Part shown: positions 22,974 through 34,356 of the stretch, in pieces
How the letters are laid out: each line of letters opens with the position of its first letter
Position numbering within the stretch: the stretch's first letter is position 1
Source of the DNA: Marsupella aquatica
Taxonomy: Eukaryota > Marchantiophyta
DNA length: 64,000 bases
Direction: 5' to 3'
NCBI GenBank assembly: GCA_973895155.1
Contig: OZ316896.1
Location: 14,694,001 to 14,758,000, forward strand
Notes under the pieces: generated by a model
Databases searched by the model: none
Told to the model about the DNA's origin: nothing
The model's input: the letters and a program-made list of their open reading frames with translations, nothing else
Translations under genes and position numbers: made by a program

Positions 22974-23202
22974 GGCCGAGGAAGAGACGAGGGTGTCGGA
23001 CTGATGCAACGTTGTTGTTCGTATGATAGGTCGTAGGAACAAGTTATGTGCTGCAGACAGACAGTTTCAGATTTCCAGAACTGTTGTAGATGCCAAAACA
23101 GAGCTCATCCTTGACAAGAATTTGGTGGAGTGGATTTTCGGGACATGCTTTCGGCACTGGTCAGTCGCTGGCGGACGTAGGCTGGAGAAAGCGATTTCGG
23201 GG

Positions 23203-25271
23203 ATGGAGGCAGGGAGACTTGTAGAGAAGCGGCTTGGAGAGGATGACAAAACGGGCGCAGCTCAATCTTCTGTGCCGTTGGGCGGCACCGCCGCGGTCTC
23301 GACTGATCGGCCACCTCTGCTGCCGTTGAATGCTGATCTAGGTGTGGATGGAGAACGAAGAGGTAGAGACGCTGCCGATGAGAAAGACCGGCGCTTTCGA
23401 GAGGCCGAGGATCGTGACCGGCAGAGCAGAGAACAAAGAGCTGGTTTGCTTCCATTGCAGGTAGTTTGATATTATGTGGGTTTCGATGTAGAGATAGATA
23501 GAGAGATGGGGCGTGGGGCAATAAAATTTTGGTGTACCTCGCAGGATATGCACATTGTCTTCGGCTTTTGTCTGATTGGACTCTGTTTTCCGCCTTGGTA
23601 TTTACGGTTTAAGGTTCGTAGGTTACTGGCTGTTTAGATAACCTGAGTGGCAATCCGATAAAGAGTTGAACGACAGAGAAAAATTACGAAGTACAATTAT
23701 GAGTGTGTAATCGGATCATGACGGTGTTTGACCTATTCCTAGTAGCAATCATTGCCGTAATTATCAGTACATGTAAATAGTCATGTCTGTAAACTTGTAG
23801 TGATTTCTGTTTTAACACTGAGCGGAGTACCTATCACTATTTTTGTTCGACTCTCGAGGAAATGTAACGATTGCTAGCGAATTTTCCTTGGCAACAGCAC
23901 AAGTTTGTTTTCTGGTATACTCGGAGAACTCCCGGAGTACGCATTCAAATGTCATACGAGGATAGTATGAAGAAAATCGCCGAGTTTAGTACGGTGAGTT
24001 CACATTAGTTGTTTTGATTCTCTAGTCATGCCATTTTTCTCTGCATTAACCTTAAGTCGAAAATTTTGGTTTCTACATACTGTAAATATGTACAAGTAGG
24101 GGCTAATGCCGATAGAATAAGCTTCTACTGGAAGTAAGCCAAGTCGTTTGAACTGTATTCAATACATAGTCGTTAGGTTGTCAATGAATCCTAGAATTGC
24201 CTTACTCGTCTTCAATTCCTGTTAACAGAGGTGCATAACGTAGTGTCTGCTCTGTTTGAATACGGTTGTGTAAAGGCTGACGGATTCTGGAGTTGCTACT
24301 GCCATCTAGCTCGTGCTTCCACTTTACCCAACCCCACAGATTTTCATCTGTTCAAAGAGGGCATACGACCATTATGGGAGGTATATAATGCTCACATGTT
24401 TCAGCTTTTCAACCACTGTATTCATTATGATACCTAAAGTATTTCTAGGGTTCTGCGCAGTCTGTTTCGAATAGGTTATTCAAGAAGCCCTGAACATTCT
24501 AATCAAGATTGGTCGCTTCATGGGGACCTGAGTGATAGACAGGGTTTTTGAAGTATGTTTAATATGGCTTGCACTTTTCCAGGATTCTGCAAATCGTAAC
24601 GGGGGAAAATGGATTATTCGATTCAAGAAACTGGTTTCTGGACGTTTTTGGGAAGATTTGGTACGTCGCTCGCACTTTTGACACCTGTCTAGAATCGACA
24701 AGGTTTCTGCACTCTCACTTGAAAAGTAAGTCGCACTTCAGATGTACATGTTTGAAGGATTGTTAGGATTGCAAGATATTCGAGGATTCCGAATTGGAAT
24801 CAGCGGACAGTGTCAACTAGTAAACTTGTCATAGAAAGGATTACATCAACATTCAATCGTGCAGGTGTTGGCAATGATAGGAGACCAACTAGATTATGGT
24901 GATACTGTGTGTGGGGCTGTTTTAAGTATTCGCTTTGGAGAGGACATCCTCAGCGTTTGGAACCGAAATGCATCAGATAATCAGGTAAAATTTCCAAATA
25001 AAAACTTGAGTATATTTTGCAAGTCCGTCGCTATTGCTTTGTTCAAATATTGAGCAATGTCAAGGGTAGCATTGTCATAACATTCTATTCAGCTTCCTAC
25101 GTGCAATGTTCTGACAAGTTTTCTGTTCGGAAATTTCAGGCTGTGATGTCATTGCGAGACTCAATCAAAAGGCATCTACATCTTCCTGTGAGTTACATAA
25201 TGGAATACAAGCCGCATGATGCCTCACTAAAAGATAATTCTTCATTCAGAAATACATGGTTGAGGGGCTGA
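23203..25271 (+). CDS. NCBP: eIF4E-family cap-binding protein, nCBP/4EHP class
   Basis: Class II eIF4E that binds the mRNA 5' cap; members are weak or non-canonical initiation factors. Exons 23203-23460, 23898-23993, 24276-24380, 24583-24660, 24865-24984 and 25140-25271 are all phase 0 and give about 262 residues. Conserved segments in order: HKFVFWYTRRTPGVR, MSYEDSMKKIAEF, DFHLFKEGIRPLWE, NGGKWIIRFKK, GRFWEDL, CGAVLSIRFGEDI and SVWNRNASDNQ, with C-terminus FRNTWLRG. The cap-stacking pair is Tyr about 106 (SYED, where eIF4E has Trp) and Trp about 152 (PLWE), the class II signature. The N-terminal exon is charged and low in complexity (about 86 residues, longer than I would expect). An in-frame ATG at 23023 would add 60 residues. 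I prefer 23203 because the sequence before it lacks any family similarity. Confidence 0.92.
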
Positions 25272-26388
25272 AGCTGAAAGTTTTTGAGGGAACTATGGTA
25301 GGAACTAGGGATCAGAATCCAAGTTCATGTAATTTACTGGTGTTGAAGAGGTCGCGTGTAGCGGGACTCAAGTTTACCCTCGGGTTTTGAGATATGTAAA
25401 ATCATCCCCTCCTTACTTTGTTGAAACTCACCTCGGAATTGTACTTTCCCTGTGATAATCGTTGTTGTGTATGGGGGCATGGCTTTCACACTTCTTTCAG
25501 CCCAAAATGCAATTAGTGTGACCCGATACACCCAATACGTGTGATGCGAGGTCGAAAAGTCCCCAACCTCAAAAAGAATGTTGAGGCACAGTAATTGTGG
25601 TAGACAGTACAGTTAAGGCTAACAAAATTATTTTGACAAGCTGACAAAAATCAGTGTAACTTGGACTCAAAATCACAAAACTAGTATTAGAAACACTAAT
25701 TTTGTAGTAACCCTAGTTTTTGCATAACTCAATAAACCACCACTACCAGGTTCGACCATACATAGGATCCATTTGTGGAACAAGATCAAACGAGGGAGAA
25801 GAAGAATGAGAGTAAAGTGAACAAGGGAGAAGTCTTGGACACTTTCCCTTTTTGTATGGCTACCCCTTTTATATGACTAGTGGTGGTTCAAGACGAACAG
25901 TGTAGAATGGCTGGGATGGCTTATGTTTGTTGATAGATACACACACATTTTGTAAATAGACCTATGCCCAGAATGTGAGGGACAGGACATTACAATTCTT
26001 GACAGAAAGACACGCTCAAGTGGAGTGGCATCAGTCCAGCCTGTTTTTTAGTTAAACAAATTATGAAATTTGAGGATTTCAACTGTCTTTAATGGAAAAG
26101 ATGCAATACATTGTGTTTGTTGAGCTTGTTTTAAAAATTTTCAACATACATCCTGGATAGGCTATGCAGTGCACTCTTCACATTCTGCATCTGCGTACCG
26201 GAATATTGCAAACGAAAAAGGGACGGGCTTCACGGGACACAGGCTTTATTGGTTTAGGGCATTCTCCACATACTCAATTAGCTGAGCAATCAAACGATTG
26301 TATTAGCTAAGGTATTTCTACACATTCTAAACTTGATTAACATTGCTGCAAGTAAATGAAGGAATAAAATTAGGAAGTACTGTAGTTA
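25272..26388. other. 3' flank of nCBP, nothing recognised
   Basis: Contains the nCBP 3' UTR and non-coding DNA. No protein motif or tandem repeat was noted. Confidence 0.4.
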
Positions 26389-26740
26389 CACTAGGACCGT
26401 GGAGTGGCAATGGCAAGGCGTCATTGTATAGACAAGGAAATAGTAGTAGTCTCACTAGGACCGTGGAGTGGCAATGGCAAGGCGTCATTGTATAGACAAG
26501 GAAATAGTAGTAGTCTGTGAAGTACATATATCACATTGTCAAAGAACAAAAATCCCAACTGTCATTGTATAAACAAGAAAATAGTGGTCTCCGAAGTACA
26601 TATATCACATTGCCAAAGAACAAAAATCCCAAGTGTCATTGTATAAACAAGGAAATAGTGGTCTGTGAAGTACATATATCACATTGCCAAAGAACAAAAA
26701 TGCCCAACCTGGAGACGCGACACAATCTCAAAGGCCAAGA
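26389..26740 (+). repeat. Two adjoining tandem arrays (64-base x2, 74-base x3)
   Basis: A 64-base unit starting cactaggaccgtggagtggc is present at 26389 and 26453. It passes directly into a 74-base unit starting gaagtacatatatcacattg at 26519, 26593 and 26667. Both units share the tail tcattgtataaacaaggaaa or tcattgtatagacaaggaaa, so the second array seems to have grown from the first. Confidence 0.88.
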
Positions 26741-27440
26741 ACCCAATAGAGAGGGGGAAGGGAAATACCCCAAGAAGACTGAATGGGCCCCACAAACAGC
26801 CAAGTAAAGGGGGGCAAGGGGAAGGGAAAGACCCCAAGAAGACTGAAGAGACCCCACAAACCGCCAAGAACCCAATAAAGGGGGGAAAAGGGGGGAAAGG
26901 GGGAAGAGAAAGACCCCAAGGAGACTCAAGAGTCCACACAAATCAGTCCCAGCCTCAACAAACGAATGAACAGCCCACAAGAGAAAAGAGAAGACTGAAA
27001 TCCCTATCCCAACCTCAACAGAAGAATGAGCAGCCACAAGAGAAAAGAGAAGACTGAAATCCCTATCCCAACCTCAACAAAAGAATGAGCAGCCCACAAG
27101 CGAAATGAGAAGACTGAAATCCCTATCCCAACCTCAACAAAAGAATGAATAGCTCATAAAAGAAAAGAGAAGACTAAAACCCCTACCCATGGAAAGCTGG
27201 AAAGCCTGGTAAAATCTGGAAGTAAACTGGTAGAGCCCGGAAGTAAACCCACTTGGAGGGTCACGCAGAGGAACCTGTCTAGAGTGTGAAGGAAATAAAC
27301 TGGTAGAGCCTGGAAGTAAACCCAGTAGGAGGGCCACGCACAGGAACCTGTCTAGAGTGTGAAGGAAAATCCCTACCCTGTGTAAAACTGATAAGCCTGG
27401 GTAGAACCTGGAAGCTTGATAGACCAGGAGGGTCACTCTC
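26741..27440 (+). repeat. Purine-rich compound minisatellite
   Basis: Three stages. Blocks with ccccaagaagactgaa and runs of G and A occur at about 26769, 26832 and 26913. A 60-base unit containing cccaacctcaacaaaagaat follows in four copies between about 26945 and 27180. A roughly 70-base unit containing ggtagagcctggaagtaaac and cctgtctagagtgtgaagg follows to 27440. A single-copy relative of the whole order lies at 51965-52200, so this is a dispersed element whose internal parts have expanded here. Long open frames on both strands are a consequence of the repeats. Confidence 0.8.
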
Positions 27441-28020
27441 AGAGGAACCTGTCTACACTAGGTGTTTCAAATATGTTCATTTTTCTTCTTTGAGTGTGCC
27501 CTGGCGTGTTGTGGTTTGGGATGACAATCATGACTGGCCGGGCACCGATCTTCATGACACCAGTCACTCCCGGGACAGTAAAAGGCCCCCATTTCACAGT
27601 AAACACACTAGCATTTTCAATATGTAGTGAGGCCAATCATTTTTCGCTACCCAAAAAAGAATTGCTCATTTGTACCCTGTTTTTTTATCGTTATTTAGAC
27701 ACCCTAGTAGATTGTGAGGGAGGAGGGCTTCAAGTTAACAGAAGGAAAATAGTGGCGTGGTCATGAAAGGCTGAGCTCACTCAAGCTGCAAGTTCAGTGA
27801 ACGTGACACCAACAGGAAACTGCAATCCGTCATGGAGGGCCCTCAAGTGACGCCTCCTTCCGTCCTTTCCCTGTGTGGCATCTATGGGCACCCAAGCTCC
27901 CCAAGTCATCACTCTCAACTACGGCACCTGCGTCAAATTCTTCCTGTCCGTGTTGATCAGGCTCGTGATCACCCTCTCGCCATCCGTCGTCATGCCCCAT
28001 GATTCTCCTCCTCCTATCCT
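27441..28020. other. Spacer, nothing recognised
   Basis: Non-coding as far as can be seen. The right end may include more of the decayed minus-strand reading frame described next. Confidence 0.35.
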
Positions 28021-28029
28021 TCAGTTGTC

Positions 28030-28425
28030 TCCCATATAATCTCTCCAGTTGGTCGATCTGGGCATGAATGAATCCACTCTTGTGACCGGTCACGATGATG
28101 TCGCTCGACTCGTATGATTCGTTATTGTCCTCGTTCCTGATTGTGAGTAGAAGGGGAGCTTCTCCGAAATCGTAGTCAGGTCCCATGGTGCTAGGGCAAT
28201 TGGGCAGCCGGACCGGAGGCAGTGAACAGATGTCGATGTCGAATGCGTGGCCCAAACGATTTCGCCGGTGTCGATGGTGATGGCAAGAATGAACTCTGAG
28301 TAGTTGTCCGGGCTGATGCAGGGGTCGGGAATCGTTAGCAGGGAAGGAGATGAGTTCAAGTGGTGGTGAGCATCGAGATTAACTCGCAGAGGTCGAACGA
28401 TGAACAACAAGCAGAGCAGCAGCAG
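28030..28425 (-). pseudogene. Fragment of a PQQ-type (polyvinyl alcohol dehydrogenase-like) protein
   Basis: Minus-strand reading gives PDNYSEFILAITIDTGEIVW (about 28311-28252). After a frame change it gives NCPSTMGPDYDFGEAPLLLT and DIIVTGHKSGFIHAQID. The words LDxDTGxIVW, NCP, GPDxDFGxAP and QKSGF-like are typical of beta-propeller PQQ-binding dehydrogenases found in plants and bacteria. No start, no further exons and a frame break make it a remnant. It reaches the start of the PEX11 coding region on the opposite strand, so part of it now lies in the PEX11 5' UTR or promoter. Confidence 0.5.
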
Positions 28426-29937
28426 CGACAAAAGGCCCTTTCTGGATCATTTGGAAGCCTATTTTGCTCGGCGCGATGGTGTGGACAAGGCGCTCAAAAT
28501 ACTGCGGTATGCGAACAAAGTGGTGCTGGCAACGCCGTGGTTGGTGCAATCGTTTGATCCCGATGTCGTGAAGCGAGTGCGGAATTTTGAGTCTAGCGTT
28601 GGAACCAGTCGAAAAGCATTTCGGCTGGGGAAGTTTATTCAGGATGTCAATGCTTTGCGGAAGGCTCCGAGCGTTACTTCTCTAAATGGTTTTCTTGAGG
28701 TCGTGGCGACCACTGGCGAGGGAGTTTATTACTTTGTGGAGCAATTTGTTTGGCTGGTAAGTGTTGCCCCTCCATTTTTGTTAGTCTTCGTCCAACTCCT
28801 TACCCTCCATCTCGTCTGCAGCCATGTCCCACGCAGAAGGCTGTTTTCTTCCCGTTTTAATTTATTTTGGGATGTTAATTTCCTGACAACATTTTGGGGC
28901 GTTCCAAGATATTCACTCTTTGAAATCTGTGTTTCAATATAAAACACCTTGAGGCAACTTTCAGCACAGATCCAAATCCCACTTCTAACTCTCTGGCTTG
29001 GAGGTCGAAATGTAGTAACTGCGCTATTGGTATACATTGCATAGTTCAGTGTTTTGGGCTTGAGGCACTCAATCGCGTCCTTCTTTGTCGTTTATAAATT
29101 GAGCAAGTCAACCCTTTTCTGGCACTACCTTTCTGGTGCTAAAGTGAAGTTCTTAAATGAAAGCGGTCGAGCTAGATTCACTGGCTGTTTCTAGCGTTTG
29201 TTTACTGCGAATCGTTTTAAGGTTATTATACTGACGTCTAATCATAATAATAATGTAAATCTCTGATAAACAATCATATCAACGCTGAGGGCTTTTCGAA
29301 TTTGACAAATAGGAGTATTGCACTGCTCCTAGTTGGTTGCACCTTTGCTATAACGACTGAATGCATAAGTACAATTACGTTTTCTCATGCCGGAGATGGA
29401 AGCAGTTCTCAGTGGTTGAACATTATTGTGGGGATGATGGAGAGGTTTATCAACATGCCTGCCAGTGTTTCTGCATTACTTGGGTACACTTCGTTGGTGT
29501 ATACAATAATGAACGAGGAGCTCTAACGGTTTATTTTCACCCTGCGACAGGTGAAGGCCGGTGCCATTGACAAGCGGCATTCAAAGCAGCTTCAGAAATG
29601 GAGTGCCTGGGCTGAGTTTATTGGCTATTTGGGAAGTGTCACGCTGAAAACTCTTCAGGTGTCTACATTGCTAGAGCAAGAGGCAGAACTTGTAAAAATA
29701 TTGGATAACAAAGATAATGGCCCAGACAAAAAAGTGCAGGCAGTAAGAAAGTTGCAAACATTGCGGGCCAAACGTTTCATGAAGACGCTCTCCCTCATTC
29801 AAGACCTGTCTGACAGTTTGCTTGCCGTCAATGACATAACAGATGGAACGGGGGTCCTGGCTAGACCCCTTTTACTTGCCTCGGCAGGTCTTACTTCTGC
29901 ACTAATTAGTACTCATAAGAACTGGAAGAATTGCTGA
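28400..29937 (+). CDS. PEX11: PEX11 family peroxisomal membrane protein
   Basis: Peroxin that elongates the peroxisomal membrane before division. Exons 28400-28756 and 29551-29937 join in phase 0 (VWL|VKAG) and give 247 residues, a normal family length. Family features seen: an N-terminal amphipathic region [43 protein letters not shown] at the splice, then [20 protein letters not shown] and a charged linker [20 protein letters not shown]. The C-terminus is Lys/Asn-rich (THKNWKNC). The second exon begins with GTG, which is a Val codon after splicing and not a start. Length and architecture fit the plant PEX11A/B or C-E groups, but the subgroup was not resolved. Confidence 0.85.
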
Positions 29938-30830
29938 TAAGCGATATCTACTTGCTTTCTGCAAAATGTATAGCTTGTTACCAAAGGCAGAAGGCAAGGA
30001 TTTGGAAAGAACATATTCTGCGGTCAAAAAATGTCCTTTAAGAGTCTTCTGGAATCCCCACCTAGATGTGGTGGCCGGTGTTCTTCTGCTGTCTGCTGGA
30101 ACAACACGTCATGTTGTGTGGATTAATTTCACATAATTTGTCCAAGCTGGGCTGTAGGACTTCAAATTACGTGTTACACTGGGATTTGGGTGGCAACAGA
30201 ATTTCCAGGACACCTACGTGGTTGCAGACAAAAAGGGAAGAACTTAGATTCAGAGATCAAAGATTAAGATTATCATTAAAGAGTTCAAACACAACCACTA
30301 TCACTGGGCGAAATCGGGAAACCTCGCTCCTTCAGAACAGATGGACTGCTCCCCCAAAGCCGAATCTGGCGTAGAGCCCTCTGGTTAATGTTGCAGGTCT
30401 CCACTCAGTCTTGCCATCGAGCTTGAAATGAGGCAAAGGTGATCTGCCTTTTTGTGATCCAGACCAAGCTATCCAGAGTTGAGTACCCGTACCAAAGTGG
30501 ATACACGTCATGGGAGCAACCATGGTGCTGGGTCAAACGGGGTAAGAACCAGTTTATGTCTCCAAATCTAACCCGACTCCCAGCTTGATACCAAAAACTT
30601 TAACTGGATCAAAACGTTAACTGGGCCAAGTGAACAGAATTTTGGAGCTCGTCTAAAGATGGTCTACTCTCTTGGCACAATATTCTCACCTTGAAACTTG
30701 AGATACAGGTCCCACCTACTCAAAATAGGATTGGGTTGTGGCTACCTCTTTTTGTAAGAAGAAATTTGTCGCATGTTATAATGGATGGAAGCAAATTAAT
30801 GTACGAACAAAACTGTCCAAAACTGCGGCC
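29938..30830. other. 3' flank of PEX11, nothing firmly recognised
   Basis: Holds the PEX11 3' UTR. A minus-strand open frame at 30332-30523 (with QLWIAWSGSQKG) has no convincing family assignment and no matching exons. Confidence 0.35.
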
Positions 30831-31120
30831 TCTTCCACTATGTAAAGTGCCCTTCAGTTACTGATTTCCCATAGGTGGAGTGTGCTGACTCATTCCTTTG
30901 CCAGAATTGTCTGATCGAGTTTAGGTCTTCTTCCACTATGTAAAGTGCTCTTAAGTTTAATGTTGTCCTATCGGTAGTGTATTGACTCATTCCTTAGTTA
31001 GGATTGTCTGATCTAGTCTAGGTCCTCTTCCACTAGGTAAAGTGCCCTTACTTTTAATCTTGTCGTATTGATGGAGTGACTCGTTCTTCAGCTAGGATTG
31101 TCTTGACCCTTCCTTTGAAG
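30831..31120 (+). repeat. Tandem repeat, about 98-base unit, three copies
   Basis: Units start with tcttccactatgtaaagtgc at about 30831, 30929 and 31026. They share gactcattcctt and ggattgtctgatc blocks, at roughly 80-85% similarity by eye. Confidence 0.85.
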
Positions 31121-31223
31121 TGTTCACTTTGAGACAAAACTAAAGTGTGCCGTTTATGGAAGAGCCAATCTGATGATCACAAAGCGAGCGAGTGGGGGCA
31201 AATGTGAAGCATTACGGGAATTC

Positions 31224-31229
<6 letters not shown>

Positions 31230-31266
<37 letters not shown>
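31230..31266 (+). repeat. AT dinucleotide microsatellite
   Basis: About 18 uninterrupted AT units. Confidence 0.95.
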
Positions 31267-31270
<4 letters not shown>

Positions 31271-31860
31271 AAAAGAACAAGTAGTGTCTTACAGGATCCC
31301 AAAGGCAAAAGAAGCCAAGAATATGGGGCAAAAGAAAGGGGAAAACCTGGGAAACCCGAAGAGCCAAAACCCCGTGTTCATGTAACTTCAGTATTCAGCA
31401 TAGATTGTCACAAATAGGGGAAGGGAGGCCTCGAAGCTATTGCACCCCGTGTTTAAAGTGGCACGGTATTCTCAGAGTTGGGAAGGGGGCCAAGCTCTGG
31501 AGAAACACGGGCCGGGGCCCTTCGACCTGGGCAGGATTTGCCCGTGCGATTTACTACTGTAGCTGGCACGCGATTGCGTGTTAAAGCGGGCCAGGGCCAG
31601 GAGTTGATTACTCATTAGTCGCCATCACGAGGGTCGGGCCAAGTCGAGGTACAGGTGATAAAGTTAGGGAGTCAGCCAACGCGGGTGGAGCAGACACGGG
31701 CCGGGTTGTTCCGCAAGTGGGCAAAATGCGACAGCCAACAAGGGCACAACGGGCAAGGGCGGGCTCAAGGGCATAGGGGCCGCCCGAGCATTGCAACGGG
31801 GAGCCGGGTTGGGGTGCAATGCGAAGTGTCCTCGGGGCCGTACACGCACCTACGATAGAA
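31267..31860. other. GC-rich non-coding island
   Basis: Markedly GC-rich compared with the flanks, with many gggcc and cgggcc words (for example acacgggccggggccc near 31505). Open frames on both strands appear random. It could be a transposon terminal region, but no terminal repeats were seen. Confidence 0.35.
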
Positions 31861-31984
31861 TGAGCAAACTAGCAAAGGGAGAGTTTCCGGTTTAAGGGTG
31901 TTTGGATGATTCAAACACCCACTTATCCACTAACTAATGTCCAGCATATATATAGCTGGCTCATTCCAAGAGGGGGCTAATTTC

Positions 31985-32065
31985 ACTTATTCCAAGATAA
32001 GTTATCATGTTTTATTTCTGTCATTCCAAGATAAGTTATCATGTTTTATTTCTGTCATTCCAAGA
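31985..32065 (+). repeat. Tandem repeat, 34-base unit
   Basis: The unit ttccaagataagttatcatg plus ttttatttctgtca is present at about 31990 and 32024, with a third start at 32058. The word cattccaaga recurs at about 32401 and 33189. A 130-base segment with aaataagtta(t/c)actatcttatttcagga is duplicated at about 32067-32190 and 32227-32345. Confidence 0.8.
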
Positions 32066-32369
32066 CGTCACAAATAAGTTACACTATCTTATTTCAGGAA
32101 TAAAAATAGATAAGAATAATTTAAGTGACTCGCAAACTTACTCTATGGTATCGTATTCAGAAGCTTAAAACATGAATATAATTTAAAAGTGTGTCGTTCC
32201 AAGACGGAGCCTAATTGAACTTATTCACAAATAAGTTATACTATCTTATTTCAGGAGTACAAAAAAGATAAGAATAATTTCAGTGACTCACAAACATGCG
32301 CCATCCTATCCTATTCAGTAAATTGAAACATTGAATAAGATTCAAATTTTCATTTGCGGCAGTTACTCC

Positions 32370-33050
32370 TGTGTACATATGGTAAACCAGGAAAGTGGCC
32401 CATTCCAAGATCTGCATTATACCTCTTTTTTTGTCTTGTAGTGACATGTAATACATCTAATTTATTTTATGATAAAAGAAGTAGATACATGTAAAATATA
32501 TGTCAAGAAATTAATAATTAAGAGTGAGTGACATAACACACAAAACCATAAGTACATATGCAAACAAAACACATTATGACCAAGAAAGTACAAATTATGA
32601 CCAAGTAAAAAGGTACTAAAGAGTTGTGCACATAGAATATTTTTTCACTTGCTTCTAGGTAATGACAGTAAATTCAATTAAAACCATAAATTTTGTAAAG
32701 TAAACCACAAGGGGAACTTAGTACACCAAATGTGCACATTCTTAAAATACATTTCTCTCACTCTCATGAGAAAAAAGAGAATTCATGAAGGAGGATATTG
32801 AAAAGAAAAGATTAAACATTTATGAGGGGAGCCAAATACATTCAAAATACTCTAAGTTCACTGAATTAAAAGGGACCCAAAAGATGATTCACCTTGTTAA
32901 GGCAAATTAAAATCAAAATACTGGACACAAAGTCTGAATAAGACAAAAATTGAAAAGTGGATTCAACATATAGCAACTTCATGATTTCCAAGATTGACAG
33001 TCAAGCCAATGCACATACAGTCTCTACGAAGATGAAGTTGGTCAGCTAAG
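32370..33050. other. AT-rich non-coding DNA
   Basis: No gene or clear repeat recognised. Confidence 0.35.
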
Positions 33051-33054
33051 GGAG

Positions 33055-34356
33055 CAATAAGAGTTTTTTTGTTCCTTTTGATCTGGGCACGACGACGGTT
33101 TTGATTAGGGCTTCTATGGCAATCGTTAGTTTGAACAAGTCGGTCTGTCGGACTGATGTGTGAAGAAACAAGTCCTTCCAGGACAGGGCTCATTCCAAGA
33201 CAGGGCTTGATGATTTGGTCGTTTTGATTTGTGCTCGTCGGTCACCTGAGGGAACCAAAAGGGCTGTTTTGTTTCTTTTTATTTGGGCACGCCGATTGTT
33301 TCCATTTTGATTGGGGCTTGACCCAGTGCAATTGCTTTTGTTGGGATTGCCAAGCCGGTCTGTTGGACTGGTGTGTGAACAAACGATAACGGTCCTTCCA
33401 GGATTAGGGCTTGATGTTTTGTCATTTTGATTTGTGCTCGTCTATTAGCTATGGGAACAACAAGGCTGTTTTGTTTCTTTTGATTTGGGCATGACTATTA
33501 TTTCTGTTTTGATTGGGGCTTGACCCAGTGCGAATGCTTCTGCAGGGTTCAATTCATTTGGGATGATATTTTCTTTCTTGACATTGGCAGTCCTTTAGAA
33601 ACTTGGAGGTCTACAACAAGCACAACATTGGTTTCATCTGTTGGCAGTGAGTTAGATCAATCTGTCTAATACACCTCTGTCCATTTCTTTTTTGCATGCA
33701 TTTGCAGTCCTTCAAGAAGTTGACAGACAGAGACAACATTGGTTTAATCACAAGTTGCAGCGAGTCAGATAAGACGACAGGCGACATTAAATGAATGCAA
33801 TCCATTTGCTTCTCCTCTGTTAGTTTCTTTTGTGCATCCTTTTGTTCTTTGTGATTTGTACTGAAAAAAGTGTGCTATCAAGAGAATTGAGTGAGTGCAC
33901 ATTCGGTTTGGCTGGCCACAAAGCTAAGGGAACGATAAGGGCTGTTGGAACAACATTGAGGCCCTCTACAAAGATCAAATTGGTCAGCTAGGGGAACGAT
34001 AAGGGCTATTGGGATGGCAGCAAGGCCCTCTCTACGAAGGGTCTTTACAAGATTAGGGTTGTACTTCTTTCGATTTGGGCTAGTCTGTTACACCTCTATC
34101 CATTTCTTTTCTGCATGCATCTGTAGTCCTTCAAGAAGTCGACTGACTGAGACACCATTGGTTTAATGAATTGCAGTGAGTCAGATAAGACGACATGCAA
34201 TGTAAAATGAATGCAATCCATCCGCTTCTCCTGTGTTTTTTTTCTTTTGTGCATGCTTTCGTTCTTTGTGATTGTACTGACAGAAGTTGAGAGAACGATA
34301 AGGGTTGTTGGGACAACATTGAGGCCCTCTACAAAGATCAAATCAATTTGGGCTTG
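33055..34356 (+). repeat. Complex tandem array, first part (about 180-base and mixed units)
   Basis: Blocks with tttgatttgtgctcgtc, gggaacaacaaggctgttttg, tttgatttgggcatgac and gattggggcttgacccagtg recur at about 33055, 33235 and 33430. Blocks with tccttcaagaagttgacaga, agacaacattggtttaat and aacgataagggctgttgg recur between 33590 and 34350. No coding function recognised. Confidence 0.75.

Noticed and set aside
26636-27057. Overlapping open frames of 86-133 residues on both strands
   Set aside because: They arise from G/A-rich tandem repeats with few stop codons; composition explains them.
30332-30523. Minus-strand frame with QLWIAWSGSQKG as a possible lectin or sialidase-like exon
   Set aside because: Similarity rests on a few residues and no further exons or repeats were found.
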